Shown: positions 4,898 through 10,621 of the stretch, one piece after another
Layout of the letters: the number at the start of each line of letters is the position of its first letter
Position numbering within the stretch: the first letter of the stretch is position 1
From: DAIPKP01 sp964545875
Lineage (GTDB): Bacteria > Synergistota > Synergistia > Synergistales > Aminiphilaceae
Length of the DNA stretch: 10,621 nt
Assembly (NCBI GenBank): GCA_964545875.1
Contig: CAZJHH010000026.1
Location: 1 to 10,621 of the forward strand
Direction of reading: 5' to 3'
The notes under the pieces: model-generated
Told to the model about the DNA's origin: nothing
The model's database searches: none
Seen by the model: the letters and a program-made list of their open reading frames with translations, nothing else
Translations under genes and position numbers: made by a program

Positions 4898-5737
4898 TTA
4901 TGGGTGGAGCTTGCGTATTCCCAGGCTGAGGAGATAGGCGGTGCCCGCCAGAAGAATGATCACCGGTCCGCTGGAGAGGTTCAGATGGTAGCTCAGAAAA
5001 AGCCCTCCGCTGGTGAAAAGCAGGCAGAGCAGTACCGCCAGCACCATCATGGGAAAGAAGCGCCGGGTGTACTGGGCCGCCACCGCCGCAGGAAGGGTCA
5101 GCAGGGCCACCACCAGGATGATTCCCACGATGCGCACCATGAGCACCACCGTGAGGGCGGTGAGGCAGAGCAGAAGAAGGTGTAGAAATCCTACGGGAAT
5201 ACCCCGGAGAAGGGCGAACTCCGCATCGAAGGCCGCCGCGAGGAGCTGACGGTACCAGAGAGCTACCACGGCGAGGATCACTCCGTCCAGTATCAGTACC
5301 GTCCGGAAGTCTTCGGGGGAGATGAGCAGGATATCCCCGAAGAGGTAGCTGGTGGCGTTGAAGTATCCCGGTGTAAGATCCAAAAGAAGAAGTCCCGCTG
5401 CCATGCCGATGGCCCAGAGGGCCCCGATGACTGTATCCTCCCTCTCCTGAAAACGGAGTCCGATCCATCCGATGAGGAGCGCCGATCCCAGAGCTACCAG
5501 CAGGGCTCCCGAAAAAGGCCCCGCCCAGGTAAATCCCCAGGCGTGCCGCAGATAGAGTCCCAGACCGATGCCTCCGAAGGCGCAGTGGGCGATGGACCCC
5601 GCGAGATAGCTGATGCGCCTCGTTACCACGAAGGTTCCCATAACTCCGAAGGCCACCGAGGCGAGGGCTCCCACGCCGAGGGCGAGCCCGAGGAAGGTGT
5701 AGGCGGGGTTCGTGAAAAGTTCTCCCAGGCTAGACAT
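4898..5737 (-). CDS. znuB: Zinc/manganese ABC transporter permease ZnuB (ABC-3 family)
   Basis: 279 residues, almost entirely hydrophobic, with about eight membrane spans. This is the membrane channel of a ZnuABC-type importer. Family features visible: an N-terminal span followed by FGVMGTFVVTRRISYLAGS (31-49), where the loop after the first helix carries the 'RR.sl.gdalsHa..pG' type motif, here SIAHCAFGGIGLGLYL; EREDTVIGALWAIGMAAGLL for the ATPase-coupling region; ATSYLFGDIL; and a C-terminal MVRIVGIILVVALLTLPAA resembling the ABC-3 'vg.lLv.all..Paa.A' motif. The start ATG (5737) overlaps the end of znuC by eight bases, with AAGAGGAA just upstream inside znuC, so the two are translationally coupled. 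It is the last gene of the operon before the terminator. Specificity for Zn(II) rather than Mn(II) is inferred from the His-rich binding protein. Confidence -1.
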   Translation of the reverse strand: MSSLGELFTNPAYTFLGLALGVGALASVAFGVMGTFVVTRRISYLAGSIAHCAFGGIGLGLYLRHAWGFTWAGPFSGALLVALGSALLIGWIGLRFQEREDTVIGALWAIGMAAGLLLLDLTPGYFNATSYLFGDILLISPEDFRTVLILDGVILAVVALWYRQLLAAAFDAEFALLRGIPVGFLHLLLLCLTALTVVLMVRIVGIILVVALLTLPAAVAAQYTRRFFPMMVLAVLLCLLFTSGGLFLSYHLNLSSGPVIILLAGTAYLLSLGIRKLHP

Positions 5738-6512
5738 GGGGTTCCTCTTCGGGAAAGGAGCAGAGAGAAGAAGCGTGGTGCTTATCGTGGCGCACCACCC
5801 GGTAGTTTTCGCCGTAGAGATCCCGGAGGTGGGCCCCCGAAAGCTCCTGGGTGGGGTGCATGTTCACCTGGCGATTCACGCAGATTACGCTTCGCACCAC
5901 GGAAGAGACGAATCCCACGTCGTGGGAGACCAGCAGGATTCCCATGGTTTGGTTCAGCTCCTCGAGAATATGCAGAATCTGTTCTCCCGTATCGGGATCC
6001 ACGTTGGCGGTAGGTTCGTCCAGCAGCAGCAGCTCCGGATCGCCGCAGAGGGCCCGGGCGATGAGCACTCGCTGCTGCTGTCCCCCCGAAAGGGCCCGGA
6101 AGGGACGGCGTTCCAGATCGTAAAGCCGCACCTGCTCCAGGGCTTTCCGGGCCGCTCCGAGATCTTCCGAAGCATAGCCTCCCCAGGTTTTTCCCTTGAG
6201 CCTCCCCGTAAGCACCACCTCCAGTACCGATATGGGAAAGGCCCGGTCGAAAAGGGCGTGCTGGGGAGTGTAGCCCGCCCGGTGCCGGCTTTCTTCGGGA
6301 GGAGAGCCGAAGAGAAGTACCCTTCCCTTTCGGGGCGCAAGGAGCCCCAGGGCCAGCTTGAGGAGGGTGGTTTTCCCGCCTCCGTTGGGGCCCACGATGC
6401 TGGCGAATTCCCGGGGGCCCACGGAGAGGTTCACTTCCTCCAGAACGAGGCGGTTTTCATACTCGAAGGAAACATCCTGAAATTCCAGAATGGGCGTGGT
6501 TTTTTCGGTCAC
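5730..6512 (-). CDS. znuC: Zinc ABC transporter ATP-binding protein ZnuC
   Basis: 260 residues with every ABC ATPase element. Walker A GPNGGGKTT is at 41-49, the Q-loop at YTPQHALFD (81-89, Gln84), the signature LSGGQQQR at 141-148, Walker B LLLLDEPTAN at 161-170 with D-loop VDPDTGE, and the switch His in VSHD (197). The QHALFDRAFPISV segment after the Q-loop is the usual metal-importer (MntB/ZnuC) form. It powers Zn(II) entry through ZnuB at the cytoplasmic face of the inner membrane. The start is GTG at 6512, with GGAG ten bases upstream. The gene begins 31 bases after znuA. The C-terminal tail has a short His-containing stretch (RHDKHHASS, 241-249), a possible cytoplasmic zinc-sensing tail like that of some ZnuC proteins, though much shorter. 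Confidence -1.
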   Translation of the reverse strand: MTEKTTPILEFQDVSFEYENRLVLEEVNLSVGPREFASIVGPNGGGKTTLLKLALGLLAPRKGRVLLFGSPPEESRHRAGYTPQHALFDRAFPISVLEVVLTGRLKGKTWGGYASEDLGAARKALEQVRLYDLERRPFRALSGGQQQRVLIARALCGDPELLLLDEPTANVDPDTGEQILHILEELNQTMGILLVSHDVGFVSSVVRSVICVNRQVNMHPTQELSGAHLRDLYGENYRVVRHDKHHASSLCSFPEEEPHV

Positions 6513-6543
6513 CTGTACGAAGCTCCTTTCGGAATCTGCTGTG

Positions 6544-7578
6544 TCATGGGGCCTGGAGCTCTCTTCTCAGTATCGCTCCCATGGTTTGAAGATAGGTCAT
6601 GTAGTCCAGGGGAAAGGGGTCGAAGGAAAGCACTCGGGCTCCTATGGCGGAGGCTACGGTTTGGGCTGTTCGCTGATCGAACTGGGGTTGGGTGAAAATG
6701 GCCTGAATCCGTTCCTTCTCGGCAATTCGGATGAGATCGGTCAGTTCCTTTCCCTTGGGGGCTTTTCCCTCCCGTTCCACCGCCATCTGTTGCAGCCCGT
6801 AGGCATGGCAGAAATAGCCGTAGGCGGGGTGGAACACCAGAAGAGTTCGCCCCCGCACGGGCTTGAGGACGCTCTCCAGGTAGCCGTGAAGCACCTCGAG
6901 TTGATCCACCAGAACATCGGCGTTGGCGGCGTAGAGATCTTTACGAGATGGGTCGAGCTCTTGCAGGGTTTTCTCCATGGTCCGGGCCATGAGGGCCATG
7001 TTGCGGGGGTTCAGCCAGACATGGGGATCGTATCCCTCCAGGCTTGGAAGAGGGTTTTCTCCGGGTTTTTCGTCGTGGGCCGCGCCTTCCCGAAGAGCGG
7101 CATCTCCGGAGTGATGCGAATGCTCTTCGGAACCTTCGGCATGATGTTCTTCGTCATCTCCGGAATCTTCCAGGCTCTTTCCATGGTCATGTTCCGCATC
7201 TTCGTGGTGGTGATGGCGGTGTTCCATGGTCCGCAGGGAAATTCCCGAAAGGAGGGAGATCACCCGGAGATCTTCTCCGGTTCCTCGTGCCCGGAGAAGA
7301 TCCAGTTCCAGAGGAAGTCCGAGGTAGAAAAAGCAGGATGCCCGGGCCAACTCCCGAAGCTGTCCCGGCAGGGGCGTGTAGGTGTGGGGATCCCGCCCGG
7401 GAGGAAGAAGAGTCTGTATCGTTACGGCCTCGCCCCCGATACGTTCTGCCAGAAACTGGATCGGAGGAATGGGAACCACCAGGCTGAGAGGTTCTGCACC
7501 GGCCCAGGATTCCGAAGAAAGGGAGAGAAGGGAAAAGAGGGCGGCTCCCCAAAGAAAAAGAGAGTTTTTTCGTTTCAT
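6544..7578 (-). CDS. znuA: Periplasmic zinc-binding protein ZnuA
   Basis: 344 residues from the ATG at 7578, preceded by TAGGAGG nine bases away; an in-frame ATG at 7638 has no such site. Signal peptide: MKRKN, hydrophobic SLFLWGAALFSLLSL, cleavage near SWA/GAEP (about 26-28). This is a cluster A-I (TroA/ZnuA) binding protein. Likely metal ligands are in the expected family positions: His65 in DPHTYTP, His186 in DPHVWLNP, His250 in VFHPAYGYF and Asp320 in LSFDPF. Between the first two ligands lies a charged His-rich loop (about 118-168, with HRHHHHEDAEHDH and HSHHSGD), the signature of zinc-specific members, thought to scavenge Zn(II) and hand it to the deep site. A long alpha-helix (about 200-240) links the two lobes. 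First gene of the znuACB operon. Confidence -1.
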   Translation of the reverse strand: MKRKNSLFLWGAALFSLLSLSSESWAGAEPLSLVVPIPPIQFLAERIGGEAVTIQTLLPPGRDPHTYTPLPGQLRELARASCFFYLGLPLELDLLRARGTGEDLRVISLLSGISLRTMEHRHHHHEDAEHDHGKSLEDSGDDEEHHAEGSEEHSHHSGDAALREGAAHDEKPGENPLPSLEGYDPHVWLNPRNMALMARTMEKTLQELDPSRKDLYAANADVLVDQLEVLHGYLESVLKPVRGRTLLVFHPAYGYFCHAYGLQQMAVEREGKAPKGKELTDLIRIAEKERIQAIFTQPQFDQRTAQTVASAIGARVLSFDPFPLDYMTYLQTMGAILRRELQAP

Positions 7579-7633
7579 TGCGTTGATACCTCCTAATGGA
7601 ACTAGCGGAAAATGTGTCACTTTCGGAGAGGAT

Positions 7634-7661
7634 AGCATATGTTAGATAAAAAAAACATCAG
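7634..7661 (-). promoter_or_regulatory. Candidate promoter of znuACB
   Basis: CTGATG (7661-7656), a 16-base AT-rich spacer with eight consecutive T, then TATGCT (7639-7634) lie about 55 bases before the ATG of znuA. A partial palindrome around CATATG (7633-7644) overlaps the -10, where a Zur-type repressor would sit, but it does not match a Zur consensus well. Tentative. Confidence -1.
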
Positions 7662-7708
7662 TAGCCCCCTCTCTGAATTTTTGGGGCGGCGAGGGGATGA
7701 AAACTTTC

Positions 7709-8371
7709 TTATGTGGTCTCTCGTCGTTTCCGGCGGATTTTACGCAGAAAAAGAAAGAAGAGCCCCGGTCCGAAGGCCAGAAGCGCCACGGAAAGCCCCG
7801 CTACGATGGCGCAGTAGGTAAAGAACGGGGCACAGCATTCCTGACGGTGCCGGGCGATCACGTGACTTGGCAGAGCCACCAGAATTTCCAGAATGCTTCC
7901 TCGCAGAAGCCGGGAGGTAGCCCAGGAGAAAAAGGCCTCGGGATCTTTCTCCGAAAGATATTTATAGAAGAGATGTCCCCAGAAGAGCCAGAAGAGGCCG
8001 GGGAGGATCAGAACAGGCCAGCTGTAGAGCAGATTTCCCCCCCGGGCCTCGCCCCAGATAAGCAGCCCCAGAGAGAGAACGAACCCCAGAAGAAGCAGCC
8101 CCATGGGCAGTGATCCAAAAAGGGCTGCCGTGACAATGCTGCGCCGCCCCAGGGGGCGCCCTGTCTCCACCCGCACGGGTACCAGCAGAAGCGCCCCTGC
8201 GGCTGCAACCAGGGGAAGCAGTACCGTGAGGGCAAAGAAGAAGAGTAGCCCCCGGGAGTCTTTGAAATCCTGGAAAAATTCCAGATCTTTCCAGAAGAGA
8301 AGCCCGAAGAGAAAAATCCCCAGTATGCAGATTCCGTACAGCAGTACCGTAAGCAGGGCCCAGCGTTTCAT
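7709..8371 (-). CDS. Uncharacterised polytopic membrane protein, 220 aa
   Basis: I do not recognise the family. The ATG at 8371 has a strong ribosome site (GAGGAGGG, seven bases upstream). An in-frame ATG at 8464 would add 31 residues without a ribosome site. Hydrophobic spans are at about 5-27, 41-66, 78-106, 114-139 and 186-209, with a shorter one near 157-170, so five or six membrane helices. The C-terminus KIRRKRRETT is strongly basic and probably cytoplasmic. Between the last two spans lies a distinctive polar motif, PSHVIARHRQECCAP (168-182), holding two His, adjacent Cys179-Cys180 and, just after, Cys187. That is a possible metal or redox site, although this is inference. The gene sits between the antiporter (258-base gap) and znuA (about 130-base gap) on the same strand. 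A link to metal homeostasis is possible but not demonstrated. Confidence -1.
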   Translation of the reverse strand: MKRWALLTVLLYGICILGIFLFGLLFWKDLEFFQDFKDSRGLLFFFALTVLLPLVAAAGALLLVPVRVETGRPLGRRSIVTAALFGSLPMGLLLLGFVLSLGLLIWGEARGGNLLYSWPVLILPGLFWLFWGHLFYKYLSEKDPEAFFSWATSRLLRGSILEILVALPSHVIARHRQECCAPFFTYCAIVAGLSVALLAFGPGLFFLFLRKIRRKRRETT

Positions 8372-8629
8372 GAAATTTCCCTCCTCGTGAAGTACGTCGA
8401 TGGCCGATTGAAGAAGCCTTTTAAGATATGGCACCATTGCGACATGGGTGATCTTTGCCTCCATGAAAAGAGAAGCGGCATAAAAGCCCTCTTCGAAGCA
8501 TACCGAAACATGCCGGGGTCATCGTGGGGTATCGTCTGTGGCACTTCTTGCCCCGGTGTCGCAAACCGCCGTTTCGTTTGCTGAAGCGTAAAGATTTCCA
8601 TGAGGCCAAATTCCGTGCCGAGGTTGGGT
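8372..8629. other. Intergenic region between antiporter and membrane protein
   Basis: The ribosome site of the 220-residue membrane protein is at the left edge. I see no clear terminator after the antiporter and no convincing promoter, although GGTATGCT near 8495-8502 on the - strand is a possible -10. Open frames exist on both strands (for example 8387-8584 + and 8368-8601 -), but none has a ribosome site or a recognisable product. Confidence -1.
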
Positions 8630-10597
8630 TTACTCCCGCTTCTTCGAAAAGGTGCGGAGAAAGCGCTGGTTCTGGTCGTGGGCTCCCACTACCGCCAGGT
8701 AGTCCTCCGGGAGGAGCTGAAAGGCTCCGTCCAGATTGGAAAAAAGCTCCTCCCCCCGTTTGATCGCCACCACCGAGAGGCCGAACTCCCGTCGTATGGC
8801 GGATTCCGCCAGGGTTTTGCCTGCCAGGGGACTTTCTTCGTGGATGTAGAGCCATTCCAGCTGGAGCAGAGCGGTGGCGTTTCGGAGGTCTTTCAGGGCT
8901 TCGTGCTCCGGAAGGATTTCCAGAGGATTCCAGGAGCTCAAGCGCCGCAGGGCCTCGATCTCCCGCAGCACCAGGGTGGCGGGGAGGTTCAATTGCAGCA
9001 GGGCCTGCCGGGCCATCTCCAGCCCCGCCTCGAGCTCGGGATTGATGATTCGGGTGACCCCGTGCTGTTCCAGGAGGCGGCATTCTTCGGGGCCCTCTCC
9101 CCGGGCGAGAATTGCCAGTCTTGCATTGGCGCGCCGCACCCGCTTTACCACGTCGAGAATTTCCATGCGTCCCGAAAGGGTTACGATAAGGAGCCGTGCC
9201 CTTGCCATTCCTGCAGCCTGAAGCATTACGTCCTGTCCGGGATCTCCGTAGAGAAGCCGGAGCCCCTCCTTCTGTTCCCGCAAAAAGGTGGCGTGATGGG
9301 GCTCGATGATTACGTAGGGATGTTCCAGGCTCTGGAGAACAAGCCCCACTCGGGCGCCCAGGGGCCCCCCTCCGGCGATGATCACGTGATTGGAAAGATC
9401 CGGAGAGGCAAGCATCATGGTGGAGGCCCCGGGAGATTTTCGAAGGCGCTTCACAAAAGAGTAGATCGGAGCGGTGAGTCCCGTGGCGAAAGGCCCCAGA
9501 AGCATGGAGAGCACCACCACGCTCAGGGTGGTGGCGTAGACCGTCTGGTCCAGAGCTCCCGACTCCAGGCCGTGCTGGAGCACGATGAAGGCGATTTCCG
9601 AAATGGGCATCATTCCCAGGAACATGGCCAGAGGAATGACGTTGCGGTATCCGAAGAGCCGCCCGGTTCCTCCGAGGATGAGTCCCTTCGCCAGAAGTAC
9701 TCCCCCCAGAAGAAGTCCCACGGTTTTGAAATGGCTCAAAAGAAAAAGAGGATCCAGCAGCATGCCGATGGAGACGAAGAAGAGAAGTCCGAAGAGATCC
9801 CGCACGGGAATCAGGTCGTTCAGAGCCGCCCGGCCGTAGTCGGATTCGCTCAGCACCAGTCCCGCCAGAAAGGCTCCGAAGGCGAAGGAGAGATCCATGG
9901 TGTAGGTGAGATATCCCACCCCCAGACCGATTCCCGTAACCGCAAGAACGAAGAGCTCCCGGGATTCCCACTTGGCCACGTGGCGCATCAGCCGGGGGAG
10001 TACGTGGGCTCCTCCGAAGAGCATGGCCCCCACCACGAGAACTACCTTGGCCAGGGGAAAAAGAGCGCTTGCCGGAGATATGCCCGAAGCGTTCAGGTTC
10101 ATGAGAATCACCATAAGAGGGATCACCAGAATGTCCTGAACGATGGACATCCCCAGCATGACCTGGCTCGAAAGGGTTCCCATCTGCCCCCGGGAGGAAA
10201 GGGTTTTCAGAATTACCGCGGTACTGGAGGAAACCATGGCGGTGGCGAACCAGAGGGTGCCCAGGGAACTCCACGCCATGAAGTGCCCCAGACCGTAACA
10301 TGCCAGAAGAGTGAGGCCTATCTGGAGAACCGTTCCTCCCAGAGCGATCTTCCGGATGGGTTTCAGGCTCTTGAGAGAAAACTCCAGCCCCAGGGAGAAG
10401 AGAAGAAGGGCTACGCCGATTTCTGCGAGCTGCTCCACCTCGGCGATTTCCGAGACCGTGATGCCCCCCGTAAAGGGGCCTACGGCGATTCCCGCCAGGA
10501 TGTACCCGATAATGAGAGGCTGGTTGAGCCTCCGGGCGGCAAGCCCCCCCAGAAGGCCCGCAAGAACGATGATAATGAGATCCGTGGCGATTCCCAT
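8630..10597 (-). CDS. Kef-type monovalent cation/proton antiporter (CPA2) with TrkA-N and TrkA-C domains
   Basis: 655 residues in the canonical three-part KefB/C-like architecture. Residues 1-385 form the Na+/H+ exchanger domain of about 12-13 spans, with LNQPLIIGYILAGIAVGP (25-42), the LFSLGLEFSL segment (66-75), SIVQDILVIPL (151-161) carrying the conserved Asp155 of the ion-binding helix, FGAFLAGLVLSES (240-252) and FFVSIGMLLDP (273-283). Residues 403-520 form a TrkA-N (RCK/KTN) nucleotide-binding domain with NHVIIAGGGPLGARVG as its glycine motif. Residues 575-645 form a TrkA-C domain ending in EDYLAVVGAHDQ. It would exchange K+ or Na+ for H+ across the inner membrane, gated by nucleotide or another ligand. 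No KefF/KefG partner is in view, so glutathione gating is not implied. The ATG at 10597 has GGAGGAGGGG just upstream. Family certain; ion specificity unknown. Confidence -1.
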   Translation of the reverse strand: MGIATDLIIIVLAGLLGGLAARRLNQPLIIGYILAGIAVGPFTGGITVSEIAEVEQLAEIGVALLLFSLGLEFSLKSLKPIRKIALGGTVLQIGLTLLACYGLGHFMAWSSLGTLWFATAMVSSSTAVILKTLSSRGQMGTLSSQVMLGMSIVQDILVIPLMVILMNLNASGISPASALFPLAKVVLVVGAMLFGGAHVLPRLMRHVAKWESRELFVLAVTGIGLGVGYLTYTMDLSFAFGAFLAGLVLSESDYGRAALNDLIPVRDLFGLLFFVSIGMLLDPLFLLSHFKTVGLLLGGVLLAKGLILGGTGRLFGYRNVIPLAMFLGMMPISEIAFIVLQHGLESGALDQTVYATTLSVVVLSMLLGPFATGLTAPIYSFVKRLRKSPGASTMMLASPDLSNHVIIAGGGPLGARVGLVLQSLEHPYVIIEPHHATFLREQKEGLRLLYGDPGQDVMLQAAGMARARLLIVTLSGRMEILDVVKRVRRANARLAILARGEGPEECRLLEQHGVTRIINPELEAGLEMARQALLQLNLPATLVLREIEALRRLSSWNPLEILPEHEALKDLRNATALLQLEWLYIHEESPLAGKTLAESAIRREFGLSVVAIKRGEELFSNLDGAFQLLPEDYLAVVGAHDQNQRFLRTFSKKRE

Positions 10598-10621
10598 GAA
10601 GCCCCTCCTCCGATGTTTCCT

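Noticed and set aside
5712..7596. Long + strand frames opposite znuC and znuA
   Set aside because: Antisense shadows of genes with complete ABC and zinc-binding motifs.
7630..7647. Possible Zur box over the znuA promoter
   Set aside because: The palindrome around CATATG has several mismatches and does not extend beyond 12 bases.
7666..7696. CCCCTC/GAGGGG hairpin after the 220-residue membrane protein
   Set aside because: Only six base pairs with a large loop and no T tract; too weak to call a terminator.
8421..10301. 626-codon - strand frame overlapping the antiporter
   Set aside because: Alternate-frame shadow in GC-rich DNA; the antiporter frame has a clear three-domain match.
1..10621. 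tRNA, rRNA, CRISPR arrays, intact insertion sequences, attachment sites
   Set aside because: None was seen by reading; no spaced direct repeats and no transposase or integrase motifs.

Overview
This is a bacterial window with moderately high G+C. It suggests a didermic (Gram-negative type) organism: there are remnants of an RND efflux system with a periplasmic adaptor, two periplasmic substrate-binding proteins with signal peptides, and a Zn-type ABC importer. Strong GGAGG-type ribosome sites and sigma70-like promoters are common. The protein flavour (BFD-type [2Fe-2S] subunit, TrmO, ZnuABC, Kef-type antiporter) reminds me of anaerobic Synergistota, but that is an impression and not something the sequence proves.

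Layout, left to right. Bases 1-257 are the 3' end of a small [2Fe-2S] (BFD-like) protein on the + strand, followed by a GC-rich hairpin. About 1.1 kb without an ordinary gene follows (258-1412). It holds a series of strong hairpins, a bidirectional-looking terminator, and a well-supported 28-residue single-membrane-span peptide on the - strand with its own promoter, leader hairpin and ribosome site. Next on the + strand come trmO (1413-1898), a terminator, and an operon of a SAM-dependent methyltransferase (2156-2833) and a TetR-family repressor (2871-3503). A 21-bp palindrome sits between the -35 and -10 of this operon's promoter and is the probable operator of that repressor.

Downstream of the repressor, at 3478-4326, is the wreck of the efflux pump it presumably once controlled. 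The adaptor (MFP) is frameshifted near its start and then joined, in the middle of a conserved motif, to the C-terminal membrane part of an RND pump. That RND part carries a stop codon, a small deletion and a frameshift. Facing it on the - strand (4414-4653) is the N-terminal stub of a metal/siderophore/corrinoid-type ABC binding protein. Its promoter, a TTAG/CTAA inverted-repeat operator and a structured leader are still intact. This 1.2 kb is a convergent decay zone.

The right half is all on the - strand. A Kef-type cation/proton antiporter (8630-10597) is followed by an uncharacterised multi-span membrane protein (7709-8371) and the high-affinity zinc uptake operon znuA-znuC-znuB (7578 down to 4898), which ends in a good intrinsic terminator at 4802-4843. 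ZnuA captures Zn(II) in the periplasm, ZnuB forms the channel and ZnuC hydrolyses ATP. No tRNA, rRNA, CRISPR array or intact mobile element was seen.
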